The position numbers and the translations under genes were made by a program. This document shows positions 51,654 to 61,230 of a stretch of 64,000 bases of DNA, piece after piece (within the stretch, counting starts at the first letter, position 1; each line of letters starts with the position of its first letter). Source of the DNA: Desulfovibrio sp. Huiquan2017. Its GTDB lineage: Bacteria; Desulfobacterota; Desulfovibrionia; Desulfovibrionales; Desulfovibrionaceae. The stretch covers positions 124,001 through 188,000 of the forward strand of contig NZ_JAFMPN010000002.1 of NCBI RefSeq assembly GCF_017351175.1, written 5' to 3'. The notes beneath the pieces were generated by a model, which made no database searches, was not told the origin of the DNA, and saw nothing but the letters and a program-made list of their open reading frames with translations.

Positions 51654-53549
51654 TCAGCGGAGGACGAACATGGATATTTCCGGGATGTAGGTCACCAGCA
51701 GCAGGACGACGATCATCAGGGCGAGGATCGGCCAGATCTGCTTGCTGATGTCGTCCAGCTTCACCTTGGCCACGCCCGAGGCGACGAAGAGGTTCACGCC
51801 CACCGGCGGGGTGATGAACCCGATGGCCAGGTTGACGACCATGATGATGCCGAAGTGGGTCGGGTCGATGCCGACCTGTGTGGCGATGGGCAGCAGGATG
51901 GGGACCAGGATGACGATGGCCGCCAACGCTTCCATGAACGTGCCGATGAACAGCAAAAACGCGTTGAAGAGCAACAGGATCATGATCTTGCTGTTGGTCA
52001 GCCCCAGGATGTACGAGGCGATCTGCGCGGGAATTTCCTCCACGGTCATGATCTGGCCGAAGACCTTGGCCATGGCCATGAGAATGATGATGATGGCCGA
52101 AGTGGCGCAGATGTCCAGCATCGTGGGGATGATGTTGTGTCTGTTCAACCCCTTGTAGACGAACATGCCCACGATCAGGCCATAGAAGGCGGCCACGGCG
52201 GCGGCCTCCGTCGGGGTCATCAGGCCGCTGTAGATGCCGCCGAGAACGATGACCGGGACCATGAGGGCCAGCTTGGCGTCCCAGATGGCCTTGACGAAGG
52301 TGCCGAAGGTCCGGGTCTTCTTCTCGCCCATCCAGCCCTTTCGCTTGGAGATCCAGTAGCTGTAGCCCATGAGCACCAGGCCGGTGAGCACGCCGGGGAT
52401 GATGCCCGCGAGGAACAGGTCGCCGATGGAGGTCTGGGACGCGATGCCGTAGATGACGAAAGGATTGCTCGGGGGAATCATGACGCCGATGGCGCCGCCC
52501 GCAGCCACGATGGCGCAGGCGAAATAGGTGTTGTAGCCGCGCTCGATCATGGCCGGGATGGTCAGGGAGCCGATGGCGGCAACGGTGGCCGGACCGGAAC
52601 CGGAAATGGCGGCGAAGAACATGCAGGTGGCTACGGAGGCCATGGCCATGCCGCCCGGGAGCGCGCCCAGCATTTCATCGGCCAGGTTGAGCAGTCGGGT
52701 GGACAGGCCGCCCGCGCCCATGAAGATGCCCGCCGCCACGAAGAAGGGGATGGCCATGATCGGGAAGCTGTCAATGGATGTGAAGCTGATCTGGGCGATG
52801 TAGCCGAGGTCGATGGTGCCGGTGGCCAGGATGGTCAGCAGCGAGGCCAGGCCCAGGCTGATGCCGATGGGGACGCCGATGGCGATGACCACCAGGAAGT
52901 AGCTGAACAGGACGATGGTCGCCGAAGGCTCGAAATTCTCGAAGGCCTGGAAGTCCGGCAGGTACCACAGAATATAAGCCGGAGCGATGATGACGGCGCT
53001 GACGGCCACGGCGATGGCCAGGTCCTTCATGCCGCAGGTTTTCACTTCACGGTAGATGTCCTGGAACAAGCGCAGGCTGATCAGCGCAAAGCCCAGGGGG
53101 ATGATGCTGTAGGGAATATAATAGGGGATCTGCATGGCCGGGGCCATCTGGGGGTAGCGCATGCCCTCGCCGATCATGTGCACGCCCAGGCAGGTCACGT
53201 AGAGGCTGAGGAAGAGAAAGCACAGGTCGTTGACGACCCAGAATATGCTCTGCCATCTGGGATTGAATTTGTCGTAGAGAATGTTGACGCGGATGTTGTC
53301 CCGGTTCTTGATGGCCAGAGGCACGGCCAGATAGGATATCCAGATGAAGATGAAGCGGGAGAGTTCCTCGGTCCAGACCGCGGCGCTGGCTGTATCCGAA
53401 AAGTTGACGATCAGGTACCGATAGGCGGTCTGGAACGTGATGATCAGGATGATCGCCAGAAGCCCGATACACAGAAAGGGCTTCTCCGCGTTGTCGTCAA
53501 GCCAGGCCAGCCAGCCTGTTTTGTTGGGGGCAGTGGGGGACGTGGTCAT
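51654..53549 (-). CDS. Fused TRAP transporter DctQ-DctM permease
   Basis: 631 residues. The first about 190 residues are the four-helix DctQ domain (EELSRFIFIWISYLAVPLAI is a typical DctQ segment); the rest is the 12-helix DctM domain with FFAAISGSGPATVAAIGSLT and GGAIGVMIPPSNPFVIYG. Fused QM proteins occur in several TRAP families. It imports a substrate with the DctP protein encoded upstream, driven by a sodium gradient. Gene context makes isethionate the probable substrate. AAGGATCGCAGA precedes the ATG. It is separated from dctP by an intercistronic hairpin. Confidence 0.92.
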   Translation of the reverse strand: MTTSPTAPNKTGWLAWLDDNAEKPFLCIGLLAIILIITFQTAYRYLIVNFSDTASAAVWTEELSRFIFIWISYLAVPLAIKNRDNIRVNILYDKFNPRWQSIFWVVNDLCFLFLSLYVTCLGVHMIGEGMRYPQMAPAMQIPYYIPYSIIPLGFALISLRLFQDIYREVKTCGMKDLAIAVAVSAVIIAPAYILWYLPDFQAFENFEPSATIVLFSYFLVVIAIGVPIGISLGLASLLTILATGTIDLGYIAQISFTSIDSFPIMAIPFFVAAGIFMGAGGLSTRLLNLADEMLGALPGGMAMASVATCMFFAAISGSGPATVAAIGSLTIPAMIERGYNTYFACAIVAAGGAIGVMIPPSNPFVIYGIASQTSIGDLFLAGIIPGVLTGLVLMGYSYWISKRKGWMGEKKTRTFGTFVKAIWDAKLALMVPVIVLGGIYSGLMTPTEAAAVAAFYGLIVGMFVYKGLNRHNIIPTMLDICATSAIIIILMAMAKVFGQIMTVEEIPAQIASYILGLTNSKIMILLLFNAFLLFIGTFMEALAAIVILVPILLPIATQVGIDPTHFGIIMVVNLAIGFITPPVGVNLFVASGVAKVKLDDISKQIWPILALMIVVLLLVTYIPEISMFVLR

Positions 53550-53565
53550 TCTGCGATCCTTTTGA

Positions 53566-53606
53566 CCCGCCGCGTCGCTCCTTGCCGGATGGAGCGGCGC
53601 GGCGGG
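53566..53606 (-). repeat. Intercistronic hairpin between dctP and dctQM
   Basis: Sixteen-bp stem CCCGCCGCGTCGCTCC / GGAGCGGCGCGGCGGG with one G-U pair and no U-tract; it probably stabilises dctP mRNA so that the binding protein is made in excess over the permease. Confidence 0.55.
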
Positions 53607-53629
53607 GTATGTCGTTTCCGTGTTCGGGG

Positions 53630-54691
<1,062 letters not shown>

Positions 54692-54776
54692 TCACATGGT
54701 TAGCAAGGAGCATTCCATGATGCCGCCGAGGCGGCGAGGACGAATTACTGTCGGGTTGTCTAGATTTTTCCAGGCG

Positions 54777-54814
54777 TTTCCGGGAGAGAAGGTCCGCCCC
54801 CTCTCTCCCGGAAA
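54777..54814. repeat. Hairpin in the dctP leader
   Basis: Stem TTTCCGGGAGAGAA / CTCTCTCCCGGAAA, about 13 pairs with one mismatch, without a U-tract. It may terminate the upstream gene or act as a leader structure for dctP. Confidence 0.45.
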
Positions 54815-54832
54815 GCGGCTATTGATGTCGTA

Positions 54833-54841
54833 TTGCACCGT
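54833..54841 (-). promoter_or_regulatory. Half-site ACGGTGCAA upstream of dctP
   Basis: The minus strand reads CACGGTGCAATACG; it shares GGTGCAATA with the site at 54914. Confidence 0.45.
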
Positions 54842-54913
54842 GGTGTTGTGCCGGAATTCACATTTCCCGATTACCGCCATGATTTCCTAGGATATTTTCC
54901 CGATGTTGCGATA

Positions 54914-54922
54914 TTGCACCAT
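54914..54922 (-). promoter_or_regulatory. Half-site ATGGTGCAA upstream of dctP
   Basis: The minus strand reads CATGGTGCAATATCG, with a further TTGCAA arm next to it. Confidence 0.45.
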
Positions 54923-55017
54923 GTTGCAAAAACGAGACATCAGTGTAACCTGTTGATATAACAGAATTCATTCTGATGGGATTCTCGGAAGATTCTGTTA
55001 CCAGTTGGCATGCCGGA

Positions 55018-55854
55018 TTACAAACCCAGGATACGGGCCGCGTTTTTGTACATGACCTTTTCGTAGACGTCCTTTTCAAAGGGCAGATTCGCGTATTTTT
55101 CGAGCTGTTCGCGGTAGTCGATGAAGGGGTGGGCCGAGGCGAAGAGCATCTTGTCGGAGATGAGTTCGTTGGCGGCCTTGGTGTAGGCTTCGGCGTGGGG
55201 CCACAGCTCGTATTCGGACATCTCGATGAAGACGTTCTTGTTGCGCTGGGTGACGATGATGGCTTCGGAAACCCAAGGGTAGCCGCCGTGGCTCATGATA
55301 ATCTTGAGCTCGGGGAAGTCCCGGGCCACGTAGTCGATGAAGCGGGGGGCGACGTGGTCGATCACCGCGCCGGGAACGAAGCTGGCGGTGCCGGTGGTCA
55401 TGATGATGGGAATCCCGAGTTCGCAGCACTTTGCGTACACCGGATAATACTTGGCGTCATGGGGATAGATTTTGGCCAGATAGGGATCGATGGCCGCGCC
55501 CTGGATGCTTTCGTTGTTCTTTACCGCCTGCTCAAGGTCGCGGATGGCGGCCATGCCCTTGTGCGGGTCGATGCCCCAGAACCCGACGAACGTATCGGGC
55601 GCCTGCTTGCAGAACTCCAGCAGGCTGCCGTTGCCGTTGGCCATGGAGGCGTAGGTCGTTTCGCAGTCGCGCCCGGTGATGACGGCCTTGATAACGTGGT
55701 GCTGCTCCAATCCCTTGATGATGTCGTCAAAGGGTTCCGGGCGGCATTTGTCGAAGTGGGTGGCCTCGCACAGGTCTTTGAACATGGCGCTGGTGGCGAT
55801 GCCGTTGACTACTTCCGGGGTATGGGGCCTGAATCTGAAATCAATAACATTCAT
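55018..55854 (-). CDS. Amidohydrolase family 2 (ACMSD-like TIM-barrel) protein
   Basis: 278 residues. The start (MNVIDFRFRPHTPEVV) replaces the usual HxH by RxRPH, so only part of the classical N-terminal metal motif is present. MSHGGYPWVSEAI carries the conserved His of the amidohydrolase_2 family, and FASAHPFIDYREQLEKY corresponds to the C-terminal Asp region. It could be a metal-dependent hydrolase or decarboxylase. AAGGAG eight bases before the ATG at 55854 fixes the start. It lies inside the isethionate locus, on the same strand as dctP, but its role there is unknown. Confidence 0.8.
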   Translation of the reverse strand: MNVIDFRFRPHTPEVVNGIATSAMFKDLCEATHFDKCRPEPFDDIIKGLEQHHVIKAVITGRDCETTYASMANGNGSLLEFCKQAPDTFVGFWGIDPHKGMAAIRDLEQAVKNNESIQGAAIDPYLAKIYPHDAKYYPVYAKCCELGIPIIMTTGTASFVPGAVIDHVAPRFIDYVARDFPELKIIMSHGGYPWVSEAIIVTQRNKNVFIEMSEYELWPHAEAYTKAANELISDKMLFASAHPFIDYREQLEKYANLPFEKDVYEKVMYKNAARILGL

Positions 55855-55896
55855 TAGGATCGCTCCTTTGAGGGTTTTGTGATCAAGTTTTCGGGT

Positions 55897-55951
55897 AAAA
55901 GCAAAAAACAGGCCAATAATTTGGGCCTTTTCCGGCCTGGTTTTTGCTTTT
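55897..55951. repeat. 18-bp inverted repeat in the divergent amidohydrolase/TauE intergenic region
   Basis: AAAAGCAAAAAACAGGCC (55897-55914) and GGCCTGGTTTTTGCTTTT (55934-55951) pair at 17 of 18 positions with a 19-base loop. On either strand the structure ends in a T-rich segment, so it could act as a terminator in both leaders or as a regulator site. Confidence 0.55.
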
Positions 55952-55985
55952 GTGATCCCCAAAACGCTCAAAACGCGAGATTGGA

Positions 55986-56723
55986 ATGACATTGATCGTT
56001 TTCGCCGTATCCTGGTGCATCGCCGGGTTTGTGAACCACGTGGTGGGGCTGGGGGCCGCCATGGTGGCCATGCCCATCGTGGTCCATTTCATCCCCCTGA
56101 GCCTGGCCGTGCCCAGCTCCACGCTGATCGTGCTGGTGCTGAACCTCCAGCTCGCCTGGAGCTACCGGCAAAGCATACGCTGGGCGCATCTGGCGTATGT
56201 CTTTGTGGGCTGCGTCCTGGGGGTGGTGGCCGGGATTTATCTCATCAGGACGTTGAACAACGAGTGGCTGAAGGCGCTGATGGGCCTCTTTCTCATCGTT
56301 TACGCCGTGTACTCCCTGTTCTTCGAGAAGCGGGAGCCCCGGAGCATACGGCCTGCGTGGGGCATTCCCGTGGGGGTGTGCTCGACTTTTTTCGGTACGG
56401 CCTTCGGCTTTAACGGGCCGCCTCTGGCCGTGTTCTCCACCCTGTCCGGCTGGAACGCGGGCGAGGCCAAGGGCTTTCTCGGCGCGGCCTTCATCCTCAG
56501 CGGAACCGCCATCGTCGGCGGTCAATGCCTGGCCGGGCTGCAAACCGCGCAGACCCTGACTTATTTCCTTTTGGCGTGCCCGGCCTCGCTCCTGGGCGGC
56601 CTCCTCGGCATCCGGTTTTCCCGGCGGTTCGCCTCGAAGTCCAACCGCCGTCTCCTGCTGTGCGTGTTGCTTTTTGCCGGGATCTCACAGATACTGTCCA
56701 CCTTTCAGGAGTTTTTCCAATGA
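55986..56723 (+). CDS. TauE/SafE-family sulfite (sulfonate) exporter
   Basis: 245 residues, seven to eight TM helices. Two homologous halves are visible: FVNHVVGLGAAMVAMPIVVH and GVCSTFFGTAFGFNGPPLAV (the family's G-x-x-x-G-F-N-G-P/G-G type motif). TauE proteins export sulfite or organosulfur anions. In this locus it most likely removes sulfite released by IslA, or exports or imports a related anion. It is coupled to the downstream sigma-54 regulator by a TGA/ATG overlap. The ribosome-binding site is weak (GCGAGA). Confidence 0.85.
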   Translation: MTLIVFAVSWCIAGFVNHVVGLGAAMVAMPIVVHFIPLSLAVPSSTLIVLVLNLQLAWSYRQSIRWAHLAYVFVGCVLGVVAGIYLIRTLNNEWLKALMGLFLIVYAVYSLFFEKREPRSIRPAWGIPVGVCSTFFGTAFGFNGPPLAVFSTLSGWNAGEAKGFLGAAFILSGTAIVGGQCLAGLQTAQTLTYFLLACPASLLGGLLGIRFSRRFASKSNRRLLLCVLLFAGISQILSTFQEFFQ

Positions 56724-58159
56724 TTCTCGAAACACCCCATCACCAGCACATCCTACAGAAGCGCAAAAGCCTGATTGCGACATATCTTTGCCATATTTTC
56801 GATACCTTGAACGATGGGCTTTACATCACGGACAAAAACGGCGTGACCCTGGCCGTGAACGCCATGTATGAGAACCTCACCGGGTTGAAGTCCCAGGATA
56901 TTTTGGGAAAGAACGTCTCGGATCTTGTGGCCCAGGGGGTCTTTGACGTGGCGTTGAACGGCGAGGTGGTCCAGACGAAGAAAACCGCCACGGCCGTCCA
57001 GATCAACCGCAAGACCCGCAAGGTTATCCTGGTTGCCCATCCCATTTTCGACTATGACGACGACGTCGAGATGGTCGTTACTTACGTGCGCGACATCGCA
57101 CTCATTTCCCAGCTCAAGAACCAGGTTTCGGCCCAGCGGCAACTGATCGAATCCTTCCAGTACGGCATCTGCCAGGAAAACTCCTCCCTCTATCTGACCC
57201 CCAAAAGCCAGATCATGCGGGAGTTGTTCCGTCAACTGCACAAGATCGCCAAGACCGACGCCACGGTGCTTTTCCTGGGGGAAACCGGCGTGGGCAAGGA
57301 CGTCATGGCCAGGGAGCTGCACAACAACAGCACCCGCCGGAACAATTCCCTGGTCAAGGTCGATTGCACCTGCATTCCCGAGAATCTCATCGAATCGGAA
57401 CTGTTCGGCTATGCGCCGGGGTCCTTTTCCGGGGCCGATCCCAAGGGCAAGGCGGGGCTTTTCGAGATAGCGGACAAGGGGACCCTGTTCCTGGACGAGA
57501 TCGGCGAGTTGCCCCTGCCCATGCAGGGCAAACTCCTGCGCGTGCTCCAGGATGGCGAAATCAAGCGGGTGGGGGCCACCTCGGCCAAGAAGGTCAACGT
57601 CCGGGTCATCGCCGCAACCAACCGCGATTTGGCGGAGGAAGCGGAGAATGGGGATTTCAGGCGTGATCTCTTTTACCGGCTCCAGGTGGCGGTGATCAAC
57701 ATCCCGCCGCTGCGCGACCGGGGCGAGGACCTGCTGGAGCTGATCTATTTCTTCCTCGAACAGTTCAACGTCCGCTACAAACGGCGCGTCCGCCTTTCGG
57801 CCATGGCCGAGGAACTCATGCTCAGCTACGGCTGGCCGGGCAACCTCCGCGAACTGGAGAACCTGATCCACAGCCTCGTGGTCACCTGCGACAGCAACAT
57901 GGTCCAGGTGGAGGACCTGCCGTGCACCATCGTGGCCAAGAATGCGGCGATGGATTCGCGCAATAGCATCACCCTGGGGCTGAATAATTTCAAAGGCCAG
58001 GATTTCAAAACGATAATGGGCCAGCTGGAAACGCAGATCCTGAAAAACGCGGTCTCGGCCTATGGGTCCATTCCCAAGGCCGCCAAGGCCCTGGGCCTGA
58101 ACAGGAGCACCGTCTTCAGAAAATTGCAGAAGGCGGAGCCCGCCGAATCGGAAGAATAG
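56720..58159 (+). CDS. PAS-domain sigma-54-dependent activator, probable regulator of the isethionate locus
   Basis: 479 residues: a PAS domain (about residues 22-130, TLNDGLYITDKNGVTLAVNA), a linker, an AAA+ domain (about 165-395) with Walker A GETGVGKDVMARE and GTLFLDEIGELP, and a Fis-type helix-turn-helix (GSIPKAAKALGLNRSTVFRK). The sigma-54 contact loop is GSFSGA instead of the usual GAFTGA. Its ATG overlaps the TauE stop. AGGAG lies upstream. The islA promoter is sigma-54-type, so this is the probable activator; the ligand may be isethionate or acetaldehyde, sensed by the PAS domain. Confidence 0.88.
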   Translation: MILETPHHQHILQKRKSLIATYLCHIFDTLNDGLYITDKNGVTLAVNAMYENLTGLKSQDILGKNVSDLVAQGVFDVALNGEVVQTKKTATAVQINRKTRKVILVAHPIFDYDDDVEMVVTYVRDIALISQLKNQVSAQRQLIESFQYGICQENSSLYLTPKSQIMRELFRQLHKIAKTDATVLFLGETGVGKDVMARELHNNSTRRNNSLVKVDCTCIPENLIESELFGYAPGSFSGADPKGKAGLFEIADKGTLFLDEIGELPLPMQGKLLRVLQDGEIKRVGATSAKKVNVRVIAATNRDLAEEAENGDFRRDLFYRLQVAVINIPPLRDRGEDLLELIYFFLEQFNVRYKRRVRLSAMAEELMLSYGWPGNLRELENLIHSLVVTCDSNMVQVEDLPCTIVAKNAAMDSRNSITLGLNNFKGQDFKTIMGQLETQILKNAVSAYGSIPKAAKALGLNRSTVFRKLQKAEPAESEE

Positions 58160-58187
58160 GCGACGCCGCGTCCGTCCTGGCGGCAGC

Positions 58188-58221
58188 AAAAAAGCCCCAT
58201 GGCGCGCCATGGGGCTTTTTT
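58188..58221. terminator. Bidirectional terminator between convergent genes
   Basis: A 34-base perfect palindrome (17+17) with AAAAAA and TTTTTT ends around GCCCCATGGCG. It serves both the sigma-54 activator (plus) and the MCP (minus). Confidence 0.92.
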
Positions 58222-58247
58222 ATATAAGGATTGTCCGTCCGGACCGG

Positions 58248-60125
58248 CTAGAACTTCTCGAATCCCTCGGTGCCGTCGCCATCTTCCCGGGTCGCGCCGG
58301 GGAGGGCTCTTGGGCGGGACGGCTGCGCGATCAGGGGGCGTTCATACTTGTCGATCTTGAAGAACGACATGGATTTCTTCAGGTAGCCCGCCTGCGTGGT
58401 CAATTCCTCCGAGGTCGAGGCCACCTGCTCGGAGGCTGCCGCGGTCTGCTGGATGACTTGATCCAGTTCCTGGACCGCCCGGTTGACCGTTTCGGCGTTG
58501 GCGCTCTGCGCGTCGGAGGCGTCGGTGATGGCGACGACGAGCTCGGCAGTGTGCTTGATGTCCGGGACCATCTTGTCGAGCATGGTGCCCGCGTCCTCGG
58601 CGACGGACACGCTGTGGACCGAGAGTTCGCTGATCTCCGCGGCCGCGCCGCCGGATCGTTCGGCCAGCTTCCGGACTTCGGCCGCCACGACGGCGAATCC
58701 CTTGCCGTGCTCCCCGGCGCGGGCCGCCTCGATGGCGGCGTTGAGGGCCAGCAGGTTGGTTTGGCGGGCGATCTCTTCGATGATGGAGATCTTGTCCGCT
58801 ATCTTGCGCATGGCCTTCACGGTCTCGTCCACGGATTTGCCGCCCTTTTCGGCGTCGATGGCGGAAGAGCGTGAAGTCTGTTCCGTCTCCTTGGCGTTTT
58901 CCGCGTTTTTGCCGATGGTTGCGGCCATCTCGTCCATGGATGCCGCGACCTCCTCGACGTTGGCCGCCTGCTCGGTGGCTCCCTGGGCGAGGGCCTCGGA
59001 AGTGGCGGACAATTCGTGGGCGCTCCTGTTGACGCTGTCGACCGCGCGGCCGACTTCGCCGACGACGTGCCTGAGCCGGTCGCCCATTGCCCGCATGGTA
59101 TGCATCAACTGTCCGATTTCATCTTCCCGGGTGGAGCCGGATTCCTCCATGGCCCGGAGGTCGCCGCCGCCTATGCGTTGCAGGGTCGCTTTGACCGATT
59201 CCAGCGGTTTGAAGATCAGCGACGAAGTGAAGTAGTAAACGATGAGCGCGGACAGCAGCAGGGCGACGATGGCCATGATCGTGTTCAGGTAGAGATTCTT
59301 GGTGGAGTCGGCCTTGATTTCGGCCAGCCTTTCATAGGTCCATACCTTCCAGTTGAGCCCGTCGATGACGTATACGCTGCCCTGGTAGGCCTCGCCGTCG
59401 ATGGTGAATTGGATCTGTCCCGCCGTGGAGCGGTCGGCGTACTTCTTGAGGGAGGGAACGATTTCCCACAGGCTTTTTCCGATATGCTCCTTGTTCGGGC
59501 TGGCCATGATGTAGCCGTCGTTTCGTGTCAGGAATATATCTTTGAAATCGAGTACGTTGTTCGTGAATTTGGTGATGTCGGTCAGGCCCAGGTTAATGCA
59601 CAGGGTACCCCAGACAGCTCCGTTCCGCAGCAGGGGGACGCCTACCGCCATGACCGTTGCGCCGATGGACGAGGTGTAGGGCGTCGTCATGATGCGCTTC
59701 TCCCCGGCCCAGATGCGTTTGTACCATTCGCGCTTCACCGCCTTAGCCTTGAAGTTGGGGATCAGTCCCCTGGGCTCGGCGGTGTAGGTGGTGCCGTCCT
59801 TCAGGCTATAATAGGCTTCCCCCACGCCAGTCTGCTGTCTGAGCTGGTCCAACAGGTCGATTCGGTATTCATTCAGGGCCGTTTCATCCTGTTGCTGCAC
59901 CACGTTGAACATCCGCGCCGCAAGCTCCAGGGAGGTGAAATACATCTCCGTCTTTTCGGAGACGGCCTTGCCGACTGCCCTTGCGATGGTGTCGAGGCTC
60001 TCCGTTTTCATCTTCTCCGAAGATTCGCTGAAGCTTCGGTACGAGACCGTGCTCAGGATGACGACGACCAGCGTGAAGAACGCGACCATCGCCAAAACCA
60101 TTTTACTTTTAACACTGATTTTCAT
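58248..60125 (-). CDS. Methyl-accepting chemotaxis protein with Cache sensor domain
   Basis: 625 residues: TM1 ([20 protein letters not shown]), a periplasmic double-Cache domain (about 35-280; [20 protein letters not shown] and [12 protein letters not shown] are typical dCache_1 segments), TM2 ([20 protein letters not shown]), HAMP (about 310-360) and the signalling domain with [17 protein letters not shown]. It ends in GFEKF, like the GFERF tail of the MCP at 20165. The ligand is unknown. A sigma-54-like promoter and an ATGGTGCG element upstream hint at co-regulation with islA, so it may guide cells toward isethionate or a related sulfonate. Confidence 0.9.
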   Translation of the reverse strand: MKISVKSKMVLAMVAFFTLVVVILSTVSYRSFSESSEKMKTESLDTIARAVGKAVSEKTEMYFTSLELAARMFNVVQQQDETALNEYRIDLLDQLRQQTGVGEAYYSLKDGTTYTAEPRGLIPNFKAKAVKREWYKRIWAGEKRIMTTPYTSSIGATVMAVGVPLLRNGAVWGTLCINLGLTDITKFTNNVLDFKDIFLTRNDGYIMASPNKEHIGKSLWEIVPSLKKYADRSTAGQIQFTIDGEAYQGSVYVIDGLNWKVWTYERLAEIKADSTKNLYLNTIMAIVALLLSALIVYYFTSSLIFKPLESVKATLQRIGGGDLRAMEESGSTREDEIGQLMHTMRAMGDRLRHVVGEVGRAVDSVNRSAHELSATSEALAQGATEQAANVEEVAASMDEMAATIGKNAENAKETEQTSRSSAIDAEKGGKSVDETVKAMRKIADKISIIEEIARQTNLLALNAAIEAARAGEHGKGFAVVAAEVRKLAERSGGAAAEISELSVHSVSVAEDAGTMLDKMVPDIKHTAELVVAITDASDAQSANAETVNRAVQELDQVIQQTAAASEQVASTSEELTTQAGYLKKSMSFFKIDKYERPLIAQPSRPRALPGATREDGDGTEGFEKF

Positions 60126-60357
60126 GGGTCACTCCTCATCAATTCATAATGGATATTGATCCGCGAATTAACCGATTCTGTATAATACATTGTTTTTATG
60201 GCGTTTTCGGCTAAATCAAATGCATGTCGATATACAAGAAAGGTGCCAGGGGCAAGGGCAGTGACGATTTCCGCTGAAATTATAGTTCCCCGATATGATA
60301 GTTGTTTTCTGATGGTGCGCGGCTTGGCGCGCGTTGAGGCGTTAAGGGAGGGCCTCG
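60126..60357 (-). promoter_or_regulatory. MCP upstream region
   Basis: AT-rich between 60140 and 60240. On the minus strand it holds the sigma-54-like element at 60233-60248 and, further upstream, ATGGTGCG on the plus strand (60312-60319). No gene is seen. Confidence 0.45.
60233..60248 (-). promoter_or_regulatory. Sigma-54-like promoter of the Cache MCP
   Basis: On the minus strand TGGCAC-CTTTC-TTGTA. The -24 element is perfect and the spacing is right, but the -12 GC is GT, so this is a weaker candidate. It lies 108 bases upstream of the MCP start. Confidence 0.45.
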
Positions 60358-60393
60358 CGAAAAAGGCCGGCGGTCCCACGACCGTCGGCCTTT
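60357..60393 (-). terminator. Intrinsic terminator after the AbrB-like gene
   Basis: Fourteen-bp stem AAAGGCCGGCGGTC / GACCGTCGGCCTTT with one G-U-type pair, loop CCAC, followed on the minus strand by TTTTTCGCG. Confidence 0.85.
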
Positions 60394-60425
60394 GTGACGT
60401 TGCCGAGTTTTATCCTCGGAGCCGG

Positions 60426-60929
60426 CTAGAAAAACATGCGGCTGATGCGCATGATCGCCGGGGCGAGGAGGATGACCAGGATGACTCGGGTCATGTGAAA
60501 GGTCAGGACCAGGAAGATGTCCACGTTCAGGCCGCCCGCCATGCCGGTCATGGCTGTCATGGCGCCGGGGCTGGTGCTGATGAAGGCCGTTCCCGGGTCG
60601 ATGCCCCAGAATTTGGTGAAGACCACGGCCATGACGCTGCCCAGGAGGATCAACAGCAGAGCCGAGATCAGGATGGGCACCGCGTAGTGCCCGAGCTGTT
60701 TGAGCATGTCCGGGGAGAAGCTCGAACCGACGGTGGCGCCGACCACGATCTGGATGAAAAACGACCACTGCTTGGGCAGGGCCAGGGGAGCCGCCAGGCA
60801 CAGCTTCAGGAGGATGACGCCGAGCATGGCGCCTATGATGATGCTGCCGGGTATGTTTAGGCGACTGGCGAGCAGACCGCCCGCAAGGGCGGCTCCCATG
60901 ATCAGTGCGAGATGGATGAGTTGTTGCAT
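60426..60929 (-). CDS. Half-size AbrB-family membrane protein
   Basis: 167 residues, five to six TM helices. RLNIPGSIIIGAMLGVILLK and the motif STSPGAMTAMTGMAGGLNVD match one repeat of the AbrB duplication family (DUF/PF05145, wrongly called ammonia monooxygenase in old annotations), which normally has two such repeats in about 350 residues. So this is either a single-repeat form that would dimerise or a shortened gene; both ends look intact. GGGGTGAT precedes the ATG at 60929. The function is unknown. Confidence 0.75.
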   Translation of the reverse strand: MQQLIHLALIMGAALAGGLLASRLNIPGSIIIGAMLGVILLKLCLAAPLALPKQWSFFIQIVVGATVGSSFSPDMLKQLGHYAVPILISALLLILLGSVMAVVFTKFWGIDPGTAFISTSPGAMTAMTGMAGGLNVDIFLVLTFHMTRVILVILLAPAIMRISRMFF

Positions 60930-61134
60930 TGTATCACCCCGGGGAGCGGTGGCCTGTCCGCTGTTTTTTCTCGCCCGAAGGCAAGGGCCGATTGTTGTCG
61001 AGGATGTCGTGTCCGGCCGCCGACGGACGACGATGTCCACCGGGGGCCGGGGAGGACCTGTAGCCCTGTCCCGCCTCGTTGGCAACCGTCTTTTGCGGTC
61101 GGGCCCCATGCGCGGGGGCGGACGGCCGGGCCTG

Positions 61135-61230
61135 TCACCCCGCTCCGGCCAGGGGCGGCAGGGTCAGGGATGCCGCCAGGATGAGGATCAGGAATGCGGC
61201 CCCGGCGACCCAGTGTCTGTGCCGGCTCAC
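61135..61230 (-). CDS. Tiny single-TM peptide coupled to the phosphate permease gene
   Basis: 31 residues from GTG: MSRHRHWVAGAAFLILILAA then SLTLPPLAGAG. The GTG overlaps the pit stop codon (GTGA), a classic translational-coupling arrangement. A basic N-terminus followed by one hydrophobic helix gives an inner-membrane topology with the N-terminus in the cytoplasm. There is no family I recognise. It could be an accessory subunit of the permease or a chance ORF. Confidence 0.45.
   Translation of the reverse strand: MSRHRHWVAGAAFLILILAASLTLPPLAGAG

Noticed and set aside
54840..54856. Possible sigma-54 promoter (GTGCCG) upstream of dctP
   Set aside because: No GC at the required distance for the -12 element.
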